From: Anaerolineales bacterium
Lineage (GTDB): Bacteria; Chloroflexota; Anaerolineae; 4572-78; J111
Length of the DNA stretch: 64,000 bases
Reading direction: 5' to 3'
NCBI GenBank assembly: GCA_015075185.1
Contig: JABTUW010000001.1
Span: 248,001 to 312,000, forward strand
Below, piece by piece: positions 8,376 to 16,978 of the stretch. A program made the position numbers and the translations under genes. The number at the start of each line of letters is the position of its first letter. Position 1 is the stretch's first letter. The notes under the pieces are model-generated. The model was not told the origin of the DNA. It did not search any database and was given only the letters and a program-made list of their open reading frames with translations.

Positions 8376-9316
8376 GGCTCTGCTTTATTATTAACCCGGC
8401 CGCCGGGTCGGGCGGGTTTCAAAAGCTGGTCATTGAGGCGGCCGATCATCTCAGCCGGCTTGGCTGCACCGTCGAACGGGTCGAGACGAACTGCAAAGGC
8501 GATGCTACCCATCTGGCCCGCCAAGCCGCAGAGAAGCGATTTGACGTGGCCGTGGCCGTCGGCGGCGACGGCACCATCAACGAGGTTTGCAACGGGCTGG
8601 TGGGAACCGACACGGCGTTGGGTGTCCTGCCTGCCGGTACGGCCAACGTGTACGCCGCCGATGTGGGCATTCCCATTTGGTGGCCGCTTAACCCGGGTGC
8701 GGTCAATAACGCCGCCGAGGTGATTGTCACCGGCCAGCGCCGCCGGATTGACCTGGGCCGCCTGCGTCTGACCGATGGCACCGAACGCTACTTCTTGATG
8801 TGGTGCGGCATTGGGCTGGACGCCGCCATCAGCCAGGCCATCAAGCCAGGCGACACACGCCGTCTGGGCTATGCCGCCTGGATTCTGTCCGGGCTGATGG
8901 TTACCTTTGATTTTATGGGCACTCGGGCGACTATCCTGACCGACGAGGGGTTGGTCAAAGGCCGGGTGCTGCTGGCTGTGGTCAGCAACGGCCAGCTCTA
9001 TGGCCGCATCTGGCGCATGGCCCCCGAAGCCAAAATGGATGATGGCCTGCTGGATGTGGGGATTATGATGGGCCATGGCTGGCCCTCAACCATGAGACAC
9101 CTGGCCGGGCTAACCTTTCGACAGCACGTCAAAGACCCCGATTTTCACCTTTATCGCTCTAAATTACTCTCCCTCTCCGCCAGAGAAGCTCTGCCCGTGC
9201 ATGTGGACGCCGAACCCGTCGGCACCACGCCGGTGGAGATTGAGGTGGCTCCTCTGGCCTTAAGTGTGATTGTTCCTCAAAACGCGCCCCAAAACTTATT
9301 CGCGCACAATCCCTAA
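8372..9316 (+). CDS. Diacylglycerol/sphingosine kinase-family lipid kinase (YegS/DgkB-like)
   Basis: 314 residues. The N-terminal [15 protein letters not shown] is the family phosphate-binding loop, and [16 protein letters not shown] is the diagnostic GGDGT nucleotide-binding motif; [12 protein letters not shown] and MWCGIGLDA are further conserved blocks. These enzymes phosphorylate diacylglycerol or related lipids with ATP at the inner membrane face. The start overlaps the response-regulator stop by 4 bp, so both are expressed from one transcript. A strong hairpin at 9372 ends the unit. Lipid substrate not determinable. Confidence 0.9.
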   Translation: MRLCFIINPAAGSGGFQKLVIEAADHLSRLGCTVERVETNCKGDATHLARQAAEKRFDVAVAVGGDGTINEVCNGLVGTDTALGVLPAGTANVYAADVGIPIWWPLNPGAVNNAAEVIVTGQRRRIDLGRLRLTDGTERYFLMWCGIGLDAAISQAIKPGDTRRLGYAAWILSGLMVTFDFMGTRATILTDEGLVKGRVLLAVVSNGQLYGRIWRMAPEAKMDDGLLDVGIMMGHGWPSTMRHLAGLTFRQHVKDPDFHLYRSKLLSLSAREALPVHVDAEPVGTTPVEIEVAPLALSVIVPQNAPQNLFAHNP

Positions 9317-9371
9317 TCCACCGAATCGGAACCAAAAAGGAACACGGAGACACGCAAAGTCTTCACAGATG

Positions 9372-9415
9372 CGAAGCGGACAGAGCGATTAAAGAATCTC
9401 TGTCCGCTTCGTTTT
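9372..9415. terminator. Bidirectional terminator hairpin between convergent genes
   Basis: A perfect 13-bp stem (CGAAGCGGACAGA, 9372-9384, with its complement at 9399-9411), a 14-nt loop, then TTTT on the plus strand. It lies between the convergent lipid kinase and sugar isomerase genes. Confidence 0.8.
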
Positions 9416-9452
9416 CTCTGGATAAGAATTTCTTGCCCAAAGGTTAAAGAGT

Positions 9453-10697
9453 CTATTGAAACCCGCCGCTGGTCGAGGCCAGGCCGCGCTCTTTCCGAAT
9501 CTTCTCCTCATAGCCGCTGGTCCGGTACGCAGCGATGGGATCAACCGGAACGCCTATCTCCTCGCGCACCTGGCCCAGCAAGGGGCGCACGTCGGTGCGG
9601 TAAGCCTCGTTGAGGAGTAGGTGTGCCTCCAAAACCTCGCCAGCCAGTTGGGCCTGAGCCAGCTTCTCGCGTGGTACCAGCAGCGACTTGGCATAGGCTT
9701 CCTGGCAGTTCAGCACCGACAGGATCATGGGGGCCATCTTGCCCTCGATGTTGTGGCACTGGTCAATCATGTAAGCCACGTTTTGGGCCGTTGTGCTGGC
9801 GGGCTGCTCGCTGCTCAGGGCCGCGCCGGTCAATTCGTTATAAATGAGAAAGAGTTCGTAGGGGTTGACGCTGCCCACGATCAGGTCGTCGTCGCCGTAC
9901 TTGCGGTTATTGAAGTGAAAGCCGCCCAGCCGCCCCTCGTCGAGCAAAAAGCCGACAATTTGCTCGATGTTGGTGCCCTGGGGATGGTGGCCCAGGTCCA
10001 CCAGCACGTGCGCCTGCGGCCCCAGCTTCAAGCACATGGCATAGGCCGTGCCCCAATCGGGCAGGTCGGTGCTGTAGAAGGTCGGCTCAAAAAACTTGTA
10101 CTCAACCAGCATGCGGCTGTTGGCCGGGAGGTGCTGGTAAACCAGGCCCAATCCCTCCTCGAAACGCCGCTTGCGGCCTCGCAAGCTGTCTTGCCCGGCA
10201 TAGTTGGTCCCATCGGCAAACCAGAGGCTGAGCGCATCGCTTTTGACCTTGGTCATAATCTCACAGCATTCGAGGATATGGTCCAAGGCTCGTTCCTGCA
10301 CACCCGAGTTGGGGTTGCCCAAAGAGCCAAGTTTGTACTCGTCGTCCTGGAACACGTTGGGATTGACCGCGCCAATGACGATGCCGCGCTCCTCGGCGTA
10401 TTGGCACATGCCCACATAATCATCATCTTTCGGCCGGTCCCAGGGAATGTGGATGGCTACCGAGGGGGCGATACCGGTCATTTTATGGACCATGGCCGCG
10501 TCGTCGAGTTTTTGTTGGGTGGTGGTGGCCGCGCCGGGCCAGGCAAAGGCTTTAAAGCGAGTGCCGCTGTTGGCGTAGCCCCAACTGGGCGTTTCAATAT
10601 GCTGTTTTCTGAGGGCTGCCTTAACCGCCTCGACATCCAGGCCGCGCGCGGTCAGTTCTGCTGCCAGTACTTCGTAAGCAGCTCGATAATTGTTCAT
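9453..10697 (-). CDS. L-rhamnose isomerase-like sugar isomerase (RhaI type)
   Basis: 414 residues. The sequence follows the RhaI/Pseudomonas-type rhamnose isomerase pattern of the xylose-isomerase-like TIM barrel: [17 protein letters not shown] near the N-terminus, AIHIPWDRP, then the metal-site strands [21 protein letters not shown] and [15 protein letters not shown], with conserved Glu, Asp and His for two metal ions. It would interconvert an aldose and a ketose in the cytoplasm. L-rhamnose is the family's best-known substrate, but relatives are broad. No rhamnulokinase or aldolase is nearby, so the physiological substrate is open. It is divergent from the GntR regulator, which may control it. 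Confidence 0.85.
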   Translation of the reverse strand: MNNYRAAYEVLAAELTARGLDVEAVKAALRKQHIETPSWGYANSGTRFKAFAWPGAATTTQQKLDDAAMVHKMTGIAPSVAIHIPWDRPKDDDYVGMCQYAEERGIVIGAVNPNVFQDDEYKLGSLGNPNSGVQERALDHILECCEIMTKVKSDALSLWFADGTNYAGQDSLRGRKRRFEEGLGLVYQHLPANSRMLVEYKFFEPTFYSTDLPDWGTAYAMCLKLGPQAHVLVDLGHHPQGTNIEQIVGFLLDEGRLGGFHFNNRKYGDDDLIVGSVNPYELFLIYNELTGAALSSEQPASTTAQNVAYMIDQCHNIEGKMAPMILSVLNCQEAYAKSLLVPREKLAQAQLAGEVLEAHLLLNEAYRTDVRPLLGQVREEIGVPVDPIAAYRTSGYEEKIRKERGLASTSGGFQ

Positions 10698-10748
10698 AGT
10701 TTTACATCTCCATTGAGTAAATAGGTTTCCATCGTGATAAACCGCACA

Positions 10749-10777
10749 ATTTTATAATAGGAAAAAATTATTTGCAA
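10749..10777 (-). promoter_or_regulatory. Promoter for the sugar isomerase gene
   Basis: Minus-strand -35 TTGCAA (10777-10772), 17-bp spacer, -10 TAAAAT (10754-10749), about 50 bp before the start codon. An overlapping TATAAA is an alternative -10. Confidence 0.5.
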
Positions 10778-10794
10778 TAACCCAGGAAGCCGGT

Positions 10795-10823
10795 TTGACA
10801 AAAATAAAGTTTGGTGCGACAAT
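10795..10823 (+). promoter_or_regulatory. Sigma-70-type promoter for the GntR regulator
   Basis: TTGACA at 10795-10800, a 17-bp spacer, then GACAAT at 10818-10823. The predicted start of transcription falls near 10830, about 45 bp before the proposed ATG. It is back to back with the isomerase promoter, so a regulator bound here could act on both. Confidence 0.6.
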
Positions 10824-10874
10824 ACCCCGCAAAAGTTGTCCTACAACCCAACGACCCTACCGGTATCACCGCAG

Positions 10875-11606
10875 ATGCTCAAACGAAGTCCCTCTTTAAC
10901 CGAACAGGTCAAATCTTATCTCAAGCAGCGGATCATTGCCGCTGAGTTTGAAGCCGGGCGCATCCCCTCGGAGGCCGACCTGGCCAGCGAAATGAGCGTC
11001 AGCCGCAACACCGTCCGCGATGCCTTGAGCCGGTTGGAGATGGAAGGCTTTGTGGTCCGTCGGCAAGGGGCGGGAACTTTTGTCAATCAACACGGCCTGT
11101 TGGTCAAAACCCGCCTGGAAGAGATTGTCCCCTACGAAATCCTGATCCGCGAACACGGCTATGAGCCAGCGGTTCATCTGCTCCAGGTGGAGGAAAGACT
11201 GGCTGACCCTCCGCTTACAACCGCTCTGAATCTAACCCCCGGCCAGCCGGTGATAGCGGTCCAAAAATTGTTTTTGGCCGACACCCAGCCAGTCATTTTT
11301 AACCAAACCTTTCTTTCACCCCACATGCTCAAGCGGCCCTATACCGCCGACGATTTTAGCGGGCCAATATATCAGTTTTTGCCCAAATTTTGCCAGCAGG
11401 AACTGGCCTATTTCTTCAGCGAAATCGTCCCCTTGATCGCTCCGCCCTGGCTGGTGGAACGGCTGAAACTGCCTTCCTCACCGGCGGCCCTCCTCTCCCT
11501 TCAGGAAGTGGGCTACAACCAGGATAACGAACCGATTATCAAGGCCAGTTCCTATTTTCGGGACGATCTGCTACGGCTGCGCTTGATTCGACGGCAGGGG
11601 CAGTAG
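10875..11606 (+). CDS. GntR/HutC-family transcriptional regulator
   Basis: About 243 residues from the ATG at 10875; an in-frame TTG at 10836 is possible, but it lies right at the predicted transcription start. The N-terminal winged helix is typical GntR (LKQRIIAAEFEAGRIPSEAD ... SVSRNTVRDALSRLEMEGFV, then RRQGAGTFV). The C-terminal part (GYEPAVHLLQVEERLADPP ... PVIAVQKLFLADTQPVIF) is the UTRA ligand-binding fold of the HutC subfamily. It probably binds a small effector and controls the divergent isomerase gene, the purine-type cluster downstream, or both. Confidence 0.88.
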   Translation: MLKRSPSLTEQVKSYLKQRIIAAEFEAGRIPSEADLASEMSVSRNTVRDALSRLEMEGFVVRRQGAGTFVNQHGLLVKTRLEEIVPYEILIREHGYEPAVHLLQVEERLADPPLTTALNLTPGQPVIAVQKLFLADTQPVIFNQTFLSPHMLKRPYTADDFSGPIYQFLPKFCQQELAYFFSEIVPLIAPPWLVERLKLPSSPAALLSLQEVGYNQDNEPIIKASSYFRDDLLRLRLIRRQGQ

Positions 11607-11621
11607 CAGACGAACCGTCAA

Positions 11622-11679
11622 TTGTAGGACAAGCGGTTAGCTTGTCCGAATCTTGGACAAACTGAAGTTTGTCCTACAA
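11622..11679. repeat. REPIN-like double palindrome
   Basis: Two hairpins in mirror orientation: GTAGGACAAGC...GCTTGTCC at the left and GGACAAACTGAAGTTTGTCC at the right, closed by outer arms TTGTAGGACAA and TTGTCCTACAA. The outer ends carry GTAG and its complement CTAC. It is related to the single palindromes around the RAYT gene at 61716-62372. Confidence 0.75.
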
Positions 11680-11701
11680 AGTTATACAGAGGAGGCAAAC
11701 G

Positions 11702-14458
11702 ATGTCCGAGAAACAAACTTACATGTTGACCGTCAACGGGGTGGAGCGCCAGGTGACAGCCACCCCGAAAACCTTTTTAATGGACGTGCTGCGCGACCAA
11801 CTGCGTCTGACCGGGGTCAAAGACGGCTGCGGGACCGGTCACTGCGGTAGTTGCATGGTCATTCAGGATGGCGAAGCAGTGCGCGCCTGCCTGGTGCCGA
11901 TGAAACGGGCTGAGGGCGCCACCATCACCACCATCGAAGGGCTGCACGGCCCCGATGGGGGCTTACATTCCGTCCAACAAGCCTACATCGAGCAGGGCGC
12001 GACCCAATGCGGCTTCTGCACGCCGGGCTTTATCATGTCAACTGTGGCCCTTCTTGAGAAAAATCCCAACCCCACCCTCGAGGAAATCTATGACGGCCAC
12101 CAGTTTAATATCTGCCGCTGCACCGGCCACAATGCGATTATCCGGGCGATCCAGCAGGCGGCCGGGCAGGCAGTGCCGCCCCTGCCGGCGGTCAAAGCGC
12201 CGTTGAAAGCGATCAGCCGGCCCCTTCCTCGACCGGATGCGATGGATAAAGTGACCGGGCACGGTATCTACGCCGACGATTTGTACGTCGAGGGCATGCT
12301 GCACGCCAAGGCGTTGCGGAGCAAATACCCTCACGCCCGGCTGCTCAAAGTAGACACTAGCCAGGCCAAAGCAATGCCTGGCGTCGTTACCGTGCTGACC
12401 GCCGACGACGTTCCGGGCCGGAAAGACTGCGGCGTGCATGAAATTGACTGGCCGGTGCTGTGCTACGATAAGGTGCGCTACGTCGGCGATGCGGTTGCCC
12501 TAGTCGTTGCCGAAAGTGAAGAGGTAGCCGAAGCGGCCTTGAAACTGATCGAGGTCGAGTACGAGCCGCTGCCGGTGGTTCCTGGCCCGAAAGAAGCCGC
12601 CCGGCCCGACGCGGCCATCCTGCATGACCTTTCGCATGTCGAGGGGCACGCACCCGGCGCGCACGGCAACTTCCTGGCTCACTTTCACCTGGAAAACGGC
12701 GATTTAGCCAAAGGGTTTGCCGAGGCTGATGTCATCGTCGAGCGGGAGTACTCCACCCAGACCGTCGAGCATGCCTTCATCGAACCGGAGGCGGGGCTGG
12801 CCGTACCCGAAGCCAACGGCCGGATTACCGTTTACTGCGGCGGGCAAATCCCCTTCAGCGACCGCAGCCAGATTGCAGCCACGCTGAACCTGCCGGAAGA
12901 GAAAGTGCGGGTCATCAACTGCCTCATCGGCGGCGGCTTTGGCGGGAAAGAAGACGTGTCGGTCCAGATTTACGTGGCCCTGGCGGCCTGGGCGACCAGG
13001 CGGCCGGTCAAAATGGTTTTCAGCCGCAAGGAGTCGCTGCTGGTCCATCCCAAGCGCCACGCCACGATTATCAAGATGAAGACCGGGGCCAAAAAGGACG
13101 GGACACTGACCGCCCACGAGGTCGAGATCTATGGCGACGGCGGGGCTTATGCCAGCCTGAGCAACCACGTCATGCTGCGGGCCACCACGCACGCCGCCGG
13201 GCCGAATGAAGTCTCCAATGTAAAAGTTGATACCTATGCCATGTACACCAACAACGTGCCGTCGGGCGCGTTCCGCGGTTTTGGCGTTACTCAGAGCGGC
13301 TTTGCCATGGAAGTCCAGATGGACGTGCTGGCCGAGGCGCTGGGCATGTCGCCCCTGGAACTCCGGCGCAAGAATATTTTGGGCTACGGCAAGAAAACCC
13401 TGGCCGGCCAAGTGATGACCGAGAGCTGCGGCCTGCCCCACTGCCTGGAAGCCGTCGCCGCCGAAATGGAAAAACACCCCTTTGTTGCCGTGGAAGGCGA
13501 CAAACGGCGGGCCTGGGGCATGGCCTGCGCCTACAAGAACACCGGCTTTGGCAGCGGCGCGTACGATGCCGCCGGGGCCGAGGTCGAGGTCTTTGCCAGC
13601 GGCCGGGCGATTGTCCGGGCCGGAGCGGCTGAGATTGGGCAGGGACTGTCGACAGTGCTGGCCCAGATTGTGACCGAGGAGCTGGGTGTCCCCTACGAGC
13701 AGGTGGATGTCCTGCTGTCCGATACCGACTTGACCCCCGACGGCATGGCTACCACCGCCTCCCGCCAGACCTACGTCACCGGCAACGCTGCCCGCTACGC
13801 CAGCAAGGAAGTGCGCGCGCTGCTCAGCCAGACAGCCGCCGAGCTGCTCGACGCACCGCCGGAGGACCTTGTTTTTGCCGATGGCTTTGTCAGCAGCAAC
13901 GGCCACCGCCTGCCCTTGAGCGAGGTGGTCAAGCAGGCCCGGCGTGAGGGCCGCCAGCCGAAAGTCATGTACCAATATGTGGCCCCTTTCTGCGAGCAGT
14001 ACCACCACTTTGCCTTTGGTTTTGGAGCGCAGGCGGCGCTGGTGGAAGTGGATGTCAAAACGGGCGAAACCAGGGTGCTCAAGGTCATCGCTGCCTGCGA
14101 CGTGGGCCGGGTGATGAATCCTTTAGCCCTGCTGGGGCAGGTTGAGGGCAGCATTTCGATGGGTCTGGGTATGGCCTTGCAGGAGAATTTTGTCATGAAG
14201 GATGGCTATGTCCAGACCGACTCGCTGCACAAGTGCCATTTGCCAACCATTGACCAGACCCCGGAGGTCATCACCTTCTTTGTCGAGGAAGAGACCAAGG
14301 ATGGGCCGTATGGGGCTAAAGGTGTGGGCGAGCTGGCCTCGATCCCCACTGCCCCGGCCATTATCAACGCCATCTACAACGCCACCGGCGTGCGCTGCTA
14401 CAACCTGCCGGCGGATAAGAAATGGCTCAAAGCCCAGTTAGCACAGAATTTTGGATAG
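11702..14458 (+). CDS. Fused [2Fe-2S]-molybdopterin dehydrogenase (xanthine dehydrogenase/aldehyde oxidoreductase family)
   Basis: 918 residues from the ATG at 11702, which has a strong RBS (GAGGAGGCAAACG). The N-terminal plant-type ferredoxin domain carries Cys43, 48, 51 and 63 (DGCGTGHCGSCMV). A second helical [2Fe-2S] domain carries Cys103, 106, 138 and 140 (CGFCTPGF, NICRCTGH). From about residue 170 the molybdopterin subunit follows, with GGGFGGKEDVSVQ, RGFGVTQSGFAME and the C-terminal GVGELASIPTAPA holding the catalytic Glu. The FAD domain of classical xanthine dehydrogenase is missing, so the architecture is that of Mop-type aldehyde oxidoreductases. It heads a cluster with nucleoside importers and a nucleoside deaminase, which favours a purine or other N-heterocycle as substrate. 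The electron acceptor is unknown. Confidence 0.88.
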   Translation: MSEKQTYMLTVNGVERQVTATPKTFLMDVLRDQLRLTGVKDGCGTGHCGSCMVIQDGEAVRACLVPMKRAEGATITTIEGLHGPDGGLHSVQQAYIEQGATQCGFCTPGFIMSTVALLEKNPNPTLEEIYDGHQFNICRCTGHNAIIRAIQQAAGQAVPPLPAVKAPLKAISRPLPRPDAMDKVTGHGIYADDLYVEGMLHAKALRSKYPHARLLKVDTSQAKAMPGVVTVLTADDVPGRKDCGVHEIDWPVLCYDKVRYVGDAVALVVAESEEVAEAALKLIEVEYEPLPVVPGPKEAARPDAAILHDLSHVEGHAPGAHGNFLAHFHLENGDLAKGFAEADVIVEREYSTQTVEHAFIEPEAGLAVPEANGRITVYCGGQIPFSDRSQIAATLNLPEEKVRVINCLIGGGFGGKEDVSVQIYVALAAWATRRPVKMVFSRKESLLVHPKRHATIIKMKTGAKKDGTLTAHEVEIYGDGGAYASLSNHVMLRATTHAAGPNEVSNVKVDTYAMYTNNVPSGAFRGFGVTQSGFAMEVQMDVLAEALGMSPLELRRKNILGYGKKTLAGQVMTESCGLPHCLEAVAAEMEKHPFVAVEGDKRRAWGMACAYKNTGFGSGAYDAAGAEVEVFASGRAIVRAGAAEIGQGLSTVLAQIVTEELGVPYEQVDVLLSDTDLTPDGMATTASRQTYVTGNAARYASKEVRALLSQTAAELLDAPPEDLVFADGFVSSNGHRLPLSEVVKQARREGRQPKVMYQYVAPFCEQYHHFAFGFGAQAALVEVDVKTGETRVLKVIAACDVGRVMNPLALLGQVEGSISMGLGMALQENFVMKDGYVQTDSLHKCHLPTIDQTPEVITFFVEEETKDGPYGAKGVGELASIPTAPAIINAIYNATGVRCYNLPADKKWLKAQLAQNFG

Positions 14459-14543
14459 CTTGCGCATCTGGTCAATTAGGTGTAGTCTATAGCAATTTAT
14501 TAAGGGGGGTAGTAAAGTCGGCACAGTTACCGAGAGGTGATGG

Positions 14544-15761
14544 GTGAAACATTTTCAGTGGGTGCGATTGCTCAATGCCTTCTTACCGCTCCTGGCCGTA
14601 GTCAGTGCGCTGCTGGTCGGAGCCGTTATCTTACTTCTACTTGATACCAACCCCCTGGAAGCCTATAAAGTCTTGCTCACCGGCGGATTCACCAGCAAAA
14701 ATGGGCTGGCCGATACGCTGGTCAAGGCAACCCCGCTGCTATTAGTTGGGCTGGGTATTGTGATTGCTTTCCGGGCGAATGTCATCAACATCGGCGCGGA
14801 AGGACAACTGGTTGTTGGAGCGCTGTTAACCACTTTTTTAGCCTTACAATTAGGCTCAACGCTGCCCGGCTATCTGGTTATCCTCATTTGCCTGCTGGCG
14901 GGCAGTTTGATGGGGGCAACTTGGGCGGCCATTCCCGGCTACTTGAAGGCCCGGCTGGGCGTCAACGAGATTCTCAGCACGATCATGATGAACCAGATCG
15001 CCATCCAGGTGGGCTATTACCTCCTGCGCGGCGTGATGATGGACCCGGCGGAATTGGAAGCCGGGACTAATATTCCTCACTCGGCCCGCTTGCCCAGGGC
15101 TACCGATTTACCCCGCTTCACCGACATCGCCGCCTGGCTGGGCTTTACTGACTCGACCAAGGATTTGGGCCTGACCGGATTCCGCGCCGAGCTCTACGGC
15201 CTGCTGGTCGAGCCGACACGGCTGCATCTGGGGCTGATTCTGGCGATTATCATGGCCATTCTCGTCTACATTTTTCTGTGGCGGACGACGATTGGCTACC
15301 GCATCCGTGCCGTTGGGCTGAATCCCAATGCCTCTCGGTATGCCGGGATCAATGTGCCACGCTACATGGTGTTGTCGCTGGGGTTGAGCGGGGCCTTTGC
15401 CGGACTGGCCGGGGCCATCGAAATTCTGGGGCTGCACCACCGTATGTTCGAGCCGGCGGCAGTATCAGCGGGTTACGGTTTCTCCGGGATTGTCGCGGCG
15501 CTGTTTGGTAAATTACATCCTCTCGGCGCAATTCCCTCGTCTATTTTGTTCGGCGCGCTGCTGGTCGGCGGTGACAAGATGCAGCGGGCCATGCAAATCC
15601 CCCAGGTGTTAGTGACTGCCCTGCTGGGCGTGATTGTCCTCTTTGTCGTCAGCAGCGAGATTTGGTCCCGGCGACTGGCTAGCCGCCGCATCGCCGCATC
15701 CCCTGAAGAAACAAGCACCCCTGGAGTATCAAGTACGCCCGGTTTGGAGACCTCCTTATGA
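14544..15761 (+). CDS. Nucleoside-type ABC importer permease 1 (NupP/YufP-like)
   Basis: 405 residues, GTG start preceded by a GAGAGGTGAT ribosome-binding site. Roughly nine or ten membrane segments; the block VKATPLLLVGLGIVIAFRAN followed by VINIGAEGQLVVGAL is the signature of the BPD_transp_2 permeases that work with BMP-type nucleoside-binding proteins. LKARLGVNEILSTIMMNQIA is the coupling-loop region. It forms the transmembrane channel with the permease encoded just downstream, whose start overlaps its stop (ATGA). It is paralogous to the permease at 27292-28383. Likely cargo: nucleosides or nucleobases, inferred from the family and neighbours. Confidence 0.9.
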   Translation: MKHFQWVRLLNAFLPLLAVVSALLVGAVILLLLDTNPLEAYKVLLTGGFTSKNGLADTLVKATPLLLVGLGIVIAFRANVINIGAEGQLVVGALLTTFLALQLGSTLPGYLVILICLLAGSLMGATWAAIPGYLKARLGVNEILSTIMMNQIAIQVGYYLLRGVMMDPAELEAGTNIPHSARLPRATDLPRFTDIAAWLGFTDSTKDLGLTGFRAELYGLLVEPTRLHLGLILAIIMAILVYIFLWRTTIGYRIRAVGLNPNASRYAGINVPRYMVLSLGLSGAFAGLAGAIEILGLHHRMFEPAAVSAGYGFSGIVAALFGKLHPLGAIPSSILFGALLVGGDKMQRAMQIPQVLVTALLGVIVLFVVSSEIWSRRLASRRIAASPEETSTPGVSSTPGLETSL

Positions 15762-16708
15762 ATGAAAATTTAACCGTTCTGGCCATCATCATTGGGATTG
15801 CCCACTCCGGGTTGCGGTTGGCGACCCCCTACCTCTACGCGGCAATTGGGGAGATGTTTGCCCAACGTTCTGGTGTGCTCAACCTGGGTGTTGAGGGGAT
15901 CATGTTGATGGGTGCGTTTAGCGGCTTCTACGTGCTGTTCCAAACCGGCAGCCCGTTGCTGGGTCTGCTGGCGGCGGCGGCTGTGGGCGCGTTCATGGGC
16001 CTGGCGATGGCTTTTATCAGCGTCACTCTCAAAGCCGAACAGGGCATTAGCGGGATTGGCTTATTTATGTTTGGCCTGGGGATCTCCAGCCTGCTGTTCA
16101 AAACCACCCTGGGTACGGTGGAAGGGGTGGACGGCTTTAGCGAATTGAATTTTTGCCTTACGGCCAGTTTTTGTCTCAGTCAAATCCCGGTAGTCGGCGA
16201 AATCTTCTTCCGGCACAGCGTCATGGTGTATGGGGCTTTTGCTTTGGTCCCCCTGGCCTGGTGGGTGCTCAACAAAACTACCCTCGGCCTCAAGATTCGA
16301 GCGGTCGGCCAAAATCCCCAGGCCGCCGATTCTCTGGGGGTGAGCGTGGCCCGGGTGCGTTACTTTACCGTCACCCTGGGCGGGCTGCTGGCCGGCGTGG
16401 CCGGGGCTTCGCTGTCCATCTCGTTACTTAATATCTTTCAAGAAGGTATGACCAACGGCCAGGGATTTATTGCCGTGGCCCTGGTTTACTTTGGCAGTTG
16501 GACGCCTTTTGGCGTTTTGGGCGGGGCGCTGCTTTTTAGCCTGGTCAATGCGCTGCAACTGTGGGTCCAGGTTTTGGGCCTCAACCTTCCCTCCGACGTG
16601 GCGGTGATGTTGCCCTACCTGTTGACCATTATTGCCCTGGCGTTTCCCTTCCGGCGCGCGCTCCAACCCGCTGCCTTAACCAAAGCTTTTGAGCGGGGGC
16701 AAAATTGA
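15758..16708 (+). CDS. Nucleoside-type ABC importer permease 2 (NupQ/YufQ-like)
   Basis: 316 residues with eight or more hydrophobic segments. LRLATPYLYAAIGEMFAQRS followed by GVLNLGVEGIMLMGA is the conserved block of the smaller permease in BMP-type importers. It starts four bases inside the preceding permease gene, so the two are translationally coupled and presumably form the heterodimeric channel. Paralogue at 28385-29362. Confidence 0.9.
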   Translation: MNENLTVLAIIIGIAHSGLRLATPYLYAAIGEMFAQRSGVLNLGVEGIMLMGAFSGFYVLFQTGSPLLGLLAAAAVGAFMGLAMAFISVTLKAEQGISGIGLFMFGLGISSLLFKTTLGTVEGVDGFSELNFCLTASFCLSQIPVVGEIFFRHSVMVYGAFALVPLAWWVLNKTTLGLKIRAVGQNPQAADSLGVSVARVRYFTVTLGGLLAGVAGASLSISLLNIFQEGMTNGQGFIAVALVYFGSWTPFGVLGGALLFSLVNALQLWVQVLGLNLPSDVAVMLPYLLTIIALAFPFRRALQPAALTKAFERGQN

Positions 16709-16978
16709 AGAAAGGAGGTAGTGGCAAGCGGTCATAAATTTTTGAGTCAGGCTCTATATCTTCCAGGGAGATAACGCACTCCGTCAAGCAAAGGATATTG
16801 TGGCGAAGCCTCCTATAGAAACATGCTCTGAGATTGCTCATGGAAGCTTCTTCGGGCTTTGCTCACTATGAGGGCTTCACCCTCGTGCGCCCTGACAAGT
16901 TTTTGAAACTTCTATCGAGCCTCCAACTGTTTCTAAACAAGCCAATCATTACCTTACAAATTCATGCAGGAGAAGAAA

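Noticed and set aside
9621..10724. Plus-strand open frame of 367 codons
   Set aside because: Antisense to the well-supported sugar isomerase gene; no family motif.
12704..14008. Minus-strand open frame of 434 codons
   Set aside because: It is the antisense shadow of the molybdopterin dehydrogenase gene, low in recognisable motifs and rich in Gly/His/Gln as expected from reading the opposite strand of GC-rich coding DNA.
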